Assembly (NCBI GenBank): GCA_020846515.1
Contig: JADLDX010000035.1
Coordinates: 1-7,852, forward strand
Source: Pirellulaceae bacterium
GTDB taxonomy: Bacteria; Planctomycetota; Planctomycetia; Pirellulales; Pirellulaceae
Length of the DNA: 7,852 bases
Direction: 5' to 3'
Shown piece by piece: positions 1 through 5,691 of the stretch (position 1 is its first letter; every line of letters begins with the position of its first letter). The notes below the pieces were generated by a model that was not told the origin of the DNA, made no database searches, and worked only from the letters and a program-made list of their open reading frames with translations. The translations under genes and the position numbers were made by a program.

Positions 1-291
1 ATGGTTCAAAAGTCGGACCAGTGTACGCGCTTCTGTAGCATCCGCCAACCCAGCCACCTGAGCCAACTTGCGACTGGACAACGAATCCTTGGCCACCAAC
101 AGCACCGCTTCCACGACTTGCATTTTCTCGGCCTCATCGACCGCGGCCGTGACCGTCGTGGGGATTACTGCCGGGGTCGCTCGCAAGAAGTGTATAAAAA
201 ACCGCTGCGTCTGGGAAACTGGGGTAGGTGAATTATTTGCCCAGTTTCTGACGATTGGTTGAAGATTGCCGGGCGGCTGCCAAGGTTGCAT
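1..291 (-). CDS. scpB: Segregation and condensation protein B (ScpB), N-terminal part, cut by window edge
   Basis: ScpB is a kleisin-associated winged-helix protein that works with ScpA and SMC in chromosome condensation and segregation. The minus-strand frame is open from position 291 to the window edge (97 codons, no stop). Residues 57-97 read like the first winged helix of ScpB: MQVVEAVLLVA, then KDSLSSRKLAQVAGL and EARTLVRLLNH. This matches the family pattern 'VEALLFA..EPLS...LA...G' seen for example in B. subtilis ScpB. The first 56 residues are a Pro/Thr-rich extension of low conservation. The ATG at 291-289 is the first possible start after an in-frame TAG at 318-316; M57 is a fallback start if the extension is not real. 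No strong Shine-Dalgarno site is visible. The C-terminal half, including the second winged helix, lies outside the window. The gene diverges from the one at 419. The identification rests on about 40 residues. Confidence 0.75.
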   Translation of the reverse strand, partial: MQPWQPPGNLQPIVRNWANNSPTPVSQTQRFFIHFLRATPAVIPTTVTAAVDEAEKMQVVEAVLLVAKDSLSSRKLAQVAGLADATEARTLVRLLNH

Positions 292-418
292 GGTTGTCGA
301 CGCACTCTTCTGAGACTATTCCACTGGCAACTCACCATCGTCCAGCGGCCGCGTTACGATAACACTACCAGGCTGATGAGTATACTATGCTAAGTAGTCG
401 CCTGACTCCGTTCCCTCG
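292..418. promoter_or_regulatory. Divergent intergenic region between scpB and the 419 gene
   Basis: This 127-bp gap separates two divergently transcribed genes and so should hold promoters for both. The only element I can point to is TATACT at 381-386, a plausible -10 box for the rightward gene. No well-spaced -35 partner is visible: TTACGA at 354-359 is 21 bp away, which is too far. The assignment rests mainly on geometry. Confidence 0.3.
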
Positions 419-1240
419 ATGCCGATTGGCCGAGCCAGGACAGAAAAGGCTGGTTTGCTTCAACTTATCGTCTTCTTGAGCATTTTGAGTTTGTGCCACA
501 TGAGTAGCGATGCTACGGCAAGCGGTATGCCAGGACAATCAGTTGCCCAGCCAGGGACGCAAAAACCGGCCGGTCCCGGGCGCGCTTTGCCTACGGTGCT
601 GATCGGGTCTGCCTTTCTCCTCTTTCTACTGTTTGCGGGGTTGATCGCTTGGATCTCGGGACGCGTAACAGGCGAAGAATTTGACGCTCTCTCGTGGAGT
701 GTTCGCTCCTTCGCGTATACTCGAAATCCCTTCACCGGCGGCCAATTTACTGGCGTATTGAATGATACGACCAGTCGTTTTACGATCGATCCGGTCATCT
801 TGCCCTTTGTCACCGGTGGGCCAATCGCTCCCAAAACGGCTCGCTGGGATCTCATCGATATCCAACGCGCCAGCCAGTACGGAATCGGCGATGCCAAGAT
901 TCTCTTGGAATACCTCAGAGCCTTGGACACTGACCAAAACAATTATTGGACGGTTTGGACACAGAAAAACCCTTTGGCTGCACCGGTATTGTGGACCGCC
1001 GTGCGCGACTGCGTCCACTTGCCACGCTATGATCGCTTGCCCGACTTGTTCGAAAAGGCTCGCGTCCAGACCAACCCCCAGCGTCTGAAAGCAGATATTG
1101 CCAAAATCATGGTCAGCATCGCCAGCGAAGAAGCTCGATCGCTCGCTGCCGCCGGCCAGAAGTCGGAAGCCGCGCGAGCGGCCCAACTTGGCCTGATGTA
1201 TGGTCAAAATGACGAACTCAAGCAATTGGCCAAACCCTAA
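419..1240 (+). CDS. Membrane-anchored protein of unknown function
   Basis: I do not recognise this 273-residue protein. Residues 59-80 (PTVLIGSAFLLFLLFAGLIA region) form a clear transmembrane helix. A Pro/Gly/Gln/Ser-rich linker at about 36-57 precedes it. Residues 13-27 are a second, weaker hydrophobic stretch that could be a signal-like segment. After the membrane helix comes a soluble part of about 190 residues. It has a middle section with Asn/Thr/Gly/Phe content (100-140) and an alpha-helical C-terminus (205-273) rich in Ala/Lys/Gln/Leu, which could be a short TPR-like hairpin. The start is uncertain: ATG at 419 lacks a Shine-Dalgarno site, and ATG at 500 (M28) would give a protein with one membrane helix. 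The stop TAA shares its last A with the ATG of the cysteine desulfurase gene, so the two are probably co-transcribed and translationally coupled. This suggests, without proving, a shared context. Confidence 0.75.
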   Translation: MPIGRARTEKAGLLQLIVFLSILSLCHMSSDATASGMPGQSVAQPGTQKPAGPGRALPTVLIGSAFLLFLLFAGLIAWISGRVTGEEFDALSWSVRSFAYTRNPFTGGQFTGVLNDTTSRFTIDPVILPFVTGGPIAPKTARWDLIDIQRASQYGIGDAKILLEYLRALDTDQNNYWTVWTQKNPLAAPVLWTAVRDCVHLPRYDRLPDLFEKARVQTNPQRLKADIAKIMVSIASEEARSLAAAGQKSEAARAAQLGLMYGQNDELKQLAKP

Positions 1241-2556
1241 TGTCGCTGGTTGATTCGCGGTCTCCCATTTATCTCGACCATGCGGCCACTACGCCCATGG
1301 CTCCCGAGATCGCTCGGCATATGGCCGAGTTGATCAGTCGATGGTGGGCCAATCCCGCCAGCCAACACGCGGCTGGACGCCAGGCTCTGGCCACCCTCGA
1401 AGATGCCAAAGATCGCATCAAAGCCATCTGTCTGGGTAGCTCCGCCCAAAACGATCTCCAAACCTGGCAACTGATCACCACCAGCGGTGGCACCGAAGCC
1501 AACAATCTGGCGGTGCATGGACTAGCCGACACGCCTGAGACCACGACTCCGACGACTAGTTCGCCACCCATCTTGATCGGTGCTACAGAACATCCCAGTG
1601 TTTTGACAACCGCCCAAACATCCCCGACCATCGCCCCGCGCTGCCAAATCGTGCCGGTCGATCCCAAAACTGGGCAAGTGAACATCGATGCGCTAGAATC
1701 GTCTCTAGCCGCTTGGACCAACGGGCTGCCCAAATCTGCTCTGGTATCCCCTCGGCTGGCATCCCCACGGCCGGCATCCAATCCGCCGGCATCCCACCGG
1801 CCGAGGCCTCTGGTCAGCATCATGCTGGGGAACAACGAAACGGGAATTGTCACCGATATTCAAGCGGTTTCGGCCGTTTGTCGCCGATATGGCGCCATCT
1901 TGCATACCGATGCTGTACAAGCTCTGGGCAAGTTGCCCGCTAGCGATTTTGTGCCATTTGTGGACGCCTTCACGATCAGTGCCCATAAGCTGCTCGGACC
2001 GGTGGGCGTTGGGGCATTGATGGTACGATCATCCGTGAAATTGCGACCCATGCTCTTTGGCGGCGGCCAACAATTAGAACTGCGGCCGGGCAGCGAATCC
2101 GTGGTGTTGGTCAGTGCTCTGGCCGAAGCCTGTCAAGCCGCTGAAAACTTTCGCGCCGATTCGGGCTTCGCGCAGTTAACCGAGTACCGACTGACTTTCG
2201 AAAAACAGTTGACTAATCGAGTACCTCTCGCGCGGATCGTCGGCCAAAACCAGCTCCGACTGCCCCATATCAGTTCAATTTCTTTTCCTGGTTTTGACCG
2301 ACAAGCTCTGTTGATGGCGCTCGATTTGGCCGGAGTCCAATGCAGTTCGGGCAGCGCCTGCGCTAGTGGCAGTAGCCAACCGTCGCATGTCTTAGTCGCC
2401 ATGGGTTTGCCGCCAGAATGGGTGGCTGGGACGATTCGGTTCAGTTTTGGTCGCTCGACTACGCTGGCGGAAATCGAAGCGGCAGTTGATCGAATTGAAC
2501 GCGTCATCTTGGGCCAATCTAAAGCTAGCCCAACTCGCTTGTCGGTTTTCGGATAA
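1240..2556 (+). CDS. Cysteine desulfurase, NifS/IscS type (class V aminotransferase fold)
   Basis: This PLP enzyme takes sulfur from L-cysteine, leaving alanine and an enzyme persulfide that feeds Fe-S cluster assembly, tRNA thiolation or cofactor synthesis in the cytoplasm. Motifs appear in family order: YLDHAATTPM (11-20), TSGGTEANNLAV (81-92), the PLP-stacking His118 in ATEHPS, GNNETG (197-202), HTDAVQ with Asp224 and Gln227, SAHKLLGP with the PLP lysine Lys250, GGGQQLELRPGSE (274-286), and the active loop CSSGSACAS with catalytic Cys374. The loop form is that of group I enzymes. At 438 residues it is longer than the usual 380-405. The excess comes from a Thr/Pro-rich insert (about 98-110) and a pentapeptide-repeat insert (168-188). 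The start overlaps the upstream stop by one base (TAATG). No iscU or sufBCD partner is in the window, so NifS, IscS or a tRNA-thiolation role cannot be separated. Confidence 0.93.
   Translation: MSLVDSRSPIYLDHAATTPMAPEIARHMAELISRWWANPASQHAAGRQALATLEDAKDRIKAICLGSSAQNDLQTWQLITTSGGTEANNLAVHGLADTPETTTPTTSSPPILIGATEHPSVLTTAQTSPTIAPRCQIVPVDPKTGQVNIDALESSLAAWTNGLPKSALVSPRLASPRPASNPPASHRPRPLVSIMLGNNETGIVTDIQAVSAVCRRYGAILHTDAVQALGKLPASDFVPFVDAFTISAHKLLGPVGVGALMVRSSVKLRPMLFGGGQQLELRPGSESVVLVSALAEACQAAENFRADSGFAQLTEYRLTFEKQLTNRVPLARIVGQNQLRLPHISSISFPGFDRQALLMALDLAGVQCSSGSACASGSSQPSHVLVAMGLPPEWVAGTIRFSFGRSTTLAEIEAAVDRIERVILGQSKASPTRLSVFG
1743..1802 (+). repeat. Four 15-bp tandem repeats inside the cysteine desulfurase gene
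   Basis: Four consecutive 15-bp units run 1743-1757, 1758-1772, 1773-1787 and 1788-1802. The common form is GGCATCCCNNCGGCC, with the first unit beginning GGTATCC. Because the unit is a multiple of three, the array stays in frame and encodes a Pro/Ala/Ser/Arg pentapeptide pattern (LVSPR, LASPR, PASNP, PASHR). It sits in a surface-loop position just before the conserved GNNETG strand, so it should not break the fold. Confidence 0.85.
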
Positions 2557-2589
2557 ATCGGTCTCCGTCAATAGGCAGTCTGGGCTTTC

Positions 2590-2613
2590 TTAACCACAAT
2601 GGAGTTTGTCACA
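2590..2613 (+). promoter_or_regulatory. Two DnaA-box-like sites upstream of dnaA
   Basis: TTAACCACA (2590-2598) differs from the classic box TTATCCACA at one base. TTTGTCACA (2605-2613) differs at one position from the looser consensus TTWTNCACA. Both point the same way and start 15 bp apart in the 104-bp gap before dnaA. Many bacteria autoregulate dnaA through boxes in its promoter, and that is the suggested role here. One-mismatch hits to a loose consensus are common by chance, and the planctomycete consensus may differ, so this is tentative. Confidence 0.3.
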
Positions 2614-2660
2614 ATAGACTAGCCAGGAAACAACTTACGTTAACGCTTGGAACACTTTAG

Positions 2661-3755
2661 GTGTCTGCACAATTGACTAGGAAGATCAACTCCATTGCGC
2701 TCGAGCAGCCGCCGTCTCTGCGACGGCCTGAGGCCGCTCACGCCGATGTCAATTGGACGTTACCCACCTACGTCGTGGGCAGTGAAAATGCCCAGCTCAA
2801 TTTTCTGTTTGCCAAACGTCAGATCGCCAAACTCGCTGCGCTCAGTCCGATCGTGTTGTTTGGTCCATCTGCTTGTGGCAAGACGGCCCTGGCTATCACT
2901 CTGGCTACGCTTTGGTCGCGCCAAACCGACCAACGTCCGCTGTTGTTCACAACCGGTCAAACGTACTCTGACGATTACCTAGAAGCGCTGGAAGCGGACG
3001 ATGTCGAGCATTTCCGTCGTCGTCATCGGCGTTGTCGATTATTGGTCATCGACAATCTCGATACGTTGGCCACCAAGCCGGCTTCTCAAGACGAACTGGC
3101 TGCGAATTTGGATGCCATGCAGGACAACGATCGACCCGTTGTGCTTACCGCTTCGCGCTTGCCGGCTGCGATTCGCGGGATCAAACCCCATTTGGCTAGT
3201 CGCTTAACGGCCGGATACACGTTGGAGTTGGCGCTGCCTAATGCGGCCACGCGAGCCAAGATCGTGGCCGTGTTGTCCGCCACCATCGATCCACTATTGC
3301 CCATTGATGATCTAGTAGCCTTGCTGGCCAAACTCAATCAACCCTTTACCGCCCAGCATTTGCAATCGATTGTCATGCTGGCCAGCCAGCAGCGCAGGTT
3401 ATATGGCTCGCTGGACTTGGGTCAACTACGCGCGCATGCTCTGTCGGCCTTCAATCGTCAGCCACTTGATATCAACACGATTGCCAAGGCAGTTGCCAAG
3501 CGATTTCGCATGAAGCTACCCGAACTTCGCAGTGCCACGCGATTAGCCCGAGTCGTAAGGGCTCGCGGCCTGGTCATCCTGCTTAGTCGCAAACTCACCT
3601 CTGCCAGCTTGCAAAGCATTGGCGAGTACTTCGGCGGCCGAGATCATTCAACGATCTTGCATGCTTTCCGAAAGTTGGAAGAGAGTTTGCCTGGTGACCC
3701 TGAACTCAGTCAAGCGCTATTGGAGTTAGAGCACGAACTAACCACGATGCCATAG
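2661..3755 (+). CDS. dnaA: DnaA-type replication initiator (AAA+ ATPase) without domain I
   Basis: DnaA binds boxes at the origin, forms an ATP-dependent filament and melts the DNA. The AAA+ core starts near residue 31 with NWTLPTYVVGSENAQ, the counterpart of the usual 'YTFDNFVVGSSNQ'. It continues with Walker A GPSACGKT (68-75), Walker B LLVIDNLD (127-134), sensor I VLTASRLP (161-168) and the arginine-finger region LASRL (Arg181). Domain IV is well conserved: VVRARGLV (298-305), then IGEYFGGRDHSTILHAFRKL (320-339), the DNA-binding signature. The protein is 364 residues against about 440-470 for typical DnaA; domain I and most of the linker are absent. The Walker B second acidic residue is Asn132, and Gln/His replace the sensor II Arg-Glu. 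GTG at 2661 is chosen because TAG lies directly upstream (2658-2660), GGAA sits about 8 nt before it, and the next in-frame ATG is far inside the protein. It lies next to dnaN, the usual arrangement. It could be a DnaA paralogue rather than the main initiator. Confidence 0.88.
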   Translation: MSAQLTRKINSIALEQPPSLRRPEAAHADVNWTLPTYVVGSENAQLNFLFAKRQIAKLAALSPIVLFGPSACGKTALAITLATLWSRQTDQRPLLFTTGQTYSDDYLEALEADDVEHFRRRHRRCRLLVIDNLDTLATKPASQDELAANLDAMQDNDRPVVLTASRLPAAIRGIKPHLASRLTAGYTLELALPNAATRAKIVAVLSATIDPLLPIDDLVALLAKLNQPFTAQHLQSIVMLASQQRRLYGSLDLGQLRAHALSAFNRQPLDINTIAKAVAKRFRMKLPELRSATRLARVVRARGLVILLSRKLTSASLQSIGEYFGGRDHSTILHAFRKLEESLPGDPELSQALLELEHELTTMP

Positions 3756-3778
3756 CTTTGTAAACGAATCGCTCCCCG

Positions 3779-3904
3779 ACTCGTCACCTCCTCCCAATTA
3801 AGCCGATCCGTAGCCACTGTCGCCAGACGGTGGAAGCGTTTCAGGTGAATTTCCACCGCTTGGCAGCGGTGGCTACGAGCGTATCCGCTACTCGTCACCT
3901 CCTC
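3779..3904. repeat. Palindromic element framed by 15-bp direct repeats
   Basis: The identical 15-mer ACTCGTCACCTCCTC occurs at 3779-3793 and 3890-3904. Between the copies is an inverted repeat with 27-base arms at 3809-3835 and 3851-3877, which match at 22 of 27 positions (outer CGTAGCCAC and inner CGGTGGAA are perfect). The 15-nt loop contains a smaller palindrome, TTCAGGTGAA (3840-3849). This form suggests a dispersed, REP- or MITE-like intergenic element. As RNA it would fold into a long hairpin, but no T-run follows, so it is not a standard terminator. It begins 24 bp after the dnaA stop. Confidence 0.75.
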
Positions 3905-4150
3905 TAAAAACTCAGCCTGACCATGTGAACTATTTGTCAATCGTCGTTTATTCGCGTCGACTGATTTCTACGTTACCAACAGTGCTTCGTGTCGCCTGAG
4001 AGTTAACCCTCCGCTGGCCAACATTGGTCTACGCTATCTGACAACCAATTGACGAAATATCCACTGAAAACAGGCTCTAGAAGGCCGTAGCTAAGTTCTT
4101 ATACTCAAAGGGTTTGCTGAAAATCCCGACCCGCTTCCAAGCCCAATTTC

Positions 4151-4190
4151 GGCCGCTATTCCTAATACTACTATTTAAATATCTATCTAA
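4151..4190 (+). promoter_or_regulatory. Candidate origin unwinding element with DnaA-trio-like repeats
   Basis: A GC cluster (GGCCG, 4151-4155) is followed directly by the triplets CTA TTC CTA ATA CTA CTA (4156-4173) and then the AT-rich run TTTAAATATCTATCTAA (4174-4190). On the opposite strand this reads as TAG-type triplets. In B. subtilis the basal unwinding system has the order DnaA box, GC cluster, DnaA-trio (repeated 5'-TAG-3' type triplets on the bound strand) and AT-rich DNA. The last three parts are present here in the same order and polarity. The nearest box-like word, TTATACTCA at 4099-4107, is weak and about 45 bp away rather than adjacent. Confidence 0.4.
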
Positions 4191-4361
4191 GAAGAGGAAC
4201 AAAGAGCAACAGTCGGGCCGTCGACAAGTATCGTCTGTGGGTTTCGCTTTTGGCTTGGGCAAGGTACAACAACTCGTTTGCTTGGATGACCACGTGGCGT
4301 TTTTACTGACGCATCTGCACCGAGCCGTTACCAAGTCCGTCAACCCGCGTATCAATTCACT

Positions 4362-5477
4362 ATGAAAATCACTTGCGATCGAGAAAAACTGGCTAGCGCG
4401 TTTCAAATCGCAGCTACCGTCGCCAATGCTCGCAGCCCAAAAGAGATTTTGCAGAACGTCAAGATCGAAGCGGCCGAGGATCGGGTGACGTTGATGGCCA
4501 CCGATATGGAGACTGGCATCCGCATCGATGTGGAAGGCGTAGATGTTCAGAACCCAGGCCGAGCTCTGTTGCCGGTAGCGCGCGTGGGTTTGATTTTGCG
4601 TGAGAGCAGTGATCAGCAACTGAGTTTTGAAACGGTGGGTACCGAAACCGTCGTCGAAGGCTTGAACGCCAAGTTCAATTTGCCCAGTGCCAATCCAGAT
4701 GAGTATCCGAACGTAGTCGGTTTTGAAGAAGAGGCCTATCACGAACTAGCCGCCAGGTTGTTCAAGGAGATGGTCAAGCGGACAAGTTTTGCGACCGACG
4801 CAGATAGTTCGCGATATGCGTTAGGCGGCGTGCTGATGGAGATGACCGGCGAAGAAATTCTTGCTGTTGGTACTGATGGCCGTCGGTTGGCTCGCATGCA
4901 AGGGCCTGGCAAGAGTGTCGGCGGACATCAGACCAGTGGCAACACGACCATCATTCCCACCAAATCGTTGAGCTTGATGGAACGATCCATCGGCGACAAA
5001 GAAGAGACGGTGCACATCGCGTCACGTAGCAATGATGTGTTGCTACGCACCAGTCGCTGCACGGTTTACTCGCGACTGGTGGAAGGGCGATATCCCAACT
5101 GGCGTCAAGTGATCCCCAAACGCGATAACTCCGTAAAAGTAGACTTCAACGTTGGGCCATTCTTCAACGCCATTCGTCAAGCCGCCATTGTGGCTGATAC
5201 GGAAACACGCGGCTTGGATTTTGAATTTGGACAAGGCTCGCTGGTCCTATCGGCCAAAACAGCCAACTTGGGAGCCAGCCGCATCGAGTTTCCGATCAGT
5301 TTCGTTGGCGACACGATTCGCATGAAGTTAGACTATCGCTATGTAAGTGATTTTTTGAGGGTGCTCGAGCCCGAGACAACTTGCACAGTCGATATATCGT
5401 CCAGCACCGAGTCAGCCTTATTTACTACTGAAGATGGTTATGCCTACGTGGTCATGCCGATGGCGCTAGAGCGCTGA
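4362..5477 (+). CDS. dnaN: DNA polymerase III beta subunit (sliding clamp)
   Basis: DnaN forms the dimeric ring that tethers the replicative polymerase and many repair proteins to DNA. The 371-residue length matches the family (about 365-375) and the three-domain clamp pattern is intact. It starts MKITCDREKLASAFQ. The first-to-second domain part has FATDADSSRYALGGVLME (about 142-159) and AVGTDGRRLARM (167-178). The second-to-third domain part has SRLVEGRYPNWRQVIP (236-251). It ends with YVVMPMALER, the usual C-terminal strand that lines the partner-binding pocket. ATG at 4362 is the family start, although no Shine-Dalgarno site precedes it. The gene follows dnaA in the same direction, the common dnaA-dnaN order, but no recF or gyrB follows: the next gene is a polyamine-type enzyme. 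No truncation or odd residue was noticed. Confidence 0.97.
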   Translation: MKITCDREKLASAFQIAATVANARSPKEILQNVKIEAAEDRVTLMATDMETGIRIDVEGVDVQNPGRALLPVARVGLILRESSDQQLSFETVGTETVVEGLNAKFNLPSANPDEYPNVVGFEEEAYHELAARLFKEMVKRTSFATDADSSRYALGGVLMEMTGEEILAVGTDGRRLARMQGPGKSVGGHQTSGNTTIIPTKSLSLMERSIGDKEETVHIASRSNDVLLRTSRCTVYSRLVEGRYPNWRQVIPKRDNSVKVDFNVGPFFNAIRQAAIVADTETRGLDFEFGQGSLVLSAKTANLGASRIEFPISFVGDTIRMKLDYRYVSDFLRVLEPETTCTVDISSSTESALFTTEDGYAYVVMPMALER

Positions 5478-5512
5478 GGCGACCAAGAGCGTCGATAGGT
5501 GACAATTACTGA

Positions 5513-5534
5513 TTGGTATCGAGTTGAATACCAA
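5513..5534 (+). terminator. Small hairpin after dnaN, possible weak terminator
   Basis: TTGGTAT (5513-5519) and ATACCAA (5528-5534) form a perfect 7-bp stem around an 8-nt loop, 35 nt after the dnaN stop codon. The stem is AT-rich and no T-run follows it, so it does not fit a standard intrinsic terminator well. It may simply be chance or a processing site. Confidence 0.25.
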
Positions 5535-5562
5535 CCGGCGCAAAGTTTGCAGCCAGCAATTG

Positions 5563-5606
5563 GTGAGCTCGTAGTTTGTGAGCTAGCAGTCTGCTCGTAG
5601 TGAGCT
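5563..5606 (+). repeat. Short imperfect repeats in the dnaN-DHS gap
   Basis: GTGAGCT occurs three times, at 5563-5569, 5578-5584 and 5600-5606. The first two head 15-bp units that match at 12 of 15 positions. The 9-mer GCTCGTAGT occurs at 5567-5575 and 5593-5601. The repeats lie in the 214-bp gap upstream of the deoxyhypusine-synthase-like gene. No function can be assigned; slippage-derived sequence is the plain explanation. Confidence 0.5.
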
Positions 5607-5691
5607 GGCTGACAGCGAGCCGGCAGAACGGTGCTCGACCCTGTTGAAACTTACCCATTAGACATGCCTCACTTGAAGGACCCAAAGCCAG

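Larger units (their letters stand above)
3756..4361. other. dnaA-dnaN intergenic region, candidate replication origin
   Basis: This 606-bp stretch has no convincing gene. It sits between dnaA and dnaN, where many bacterial origins lie. Its left part (3779-3904) is a palindrome framed by direct repeats. Its middle (4151-4190) has a GC cluster, CTA-type trinucleotides and an AT-rich run. Degenerate DnaA-box-like words are TTATACTCA at 4099-4107 (one mismatch to TTWTNCACA), ATATCCACT at 4057-4065 (two mismatches to TTATCCACA) and, reversed, TGTGAACTA at 3924-3932 (two mismatches). I see no perfect box. From about 4200 to 4361 I see only the presumed dnaN leader and no clear promoter. The origin call rests on position plus the element at 4151-4190. 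Confidence 0.45.

Noticed and set aside
1..231. Plus-strand 76-codon open frame at the left edge
   Set aside because: It has no recognisable protein features and lies opposite the frame that matches ScpB.
626..1225. Minus-strand 199-codon frame opposite the membrane protein gene
   Set aside because: Its composition is typical of an antisense shadow. The plus-strand frame has a clear membrane helix and couples to the next gene.
1713..1943. Plus-strand frame reading repeated GIPSA-type pentapeptides
   Set aside because: This is the 15-bp repeat of the cysteine desulfurase gene read in another frame; the enzyme's motifs run straight through it.
3710..3940. Minus-strand 76-codon frame across the palindrome
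   Set aside because: Its apparent internal repeat (EEVTS twice) is only the 15-bp direct repeat translated; no start signal or protein character supports a gene.
3756..4361. tRNA, small RNA or CRISPR in the gap
   Set aside because: No cloverleaf, no regularly spaced identical repeats and no clear promoter-terminator pair were found by eye.
4114..4365. Plus-strand 83-codon frame starting at TTG and overlapping the dnaN start by ATGA
   Set aside because: The overlap looks like coupling, but the start is TTG without a ribosome binding site, the protein has no recognisable features, and the frame runs across the candidate unwinding element.
4077..4742. Minus-strand 221-codon frame opposite the dnaN start
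   Set aside because: It overlaps the strongly conserved dnaN N-terminus and shows no family motifs.
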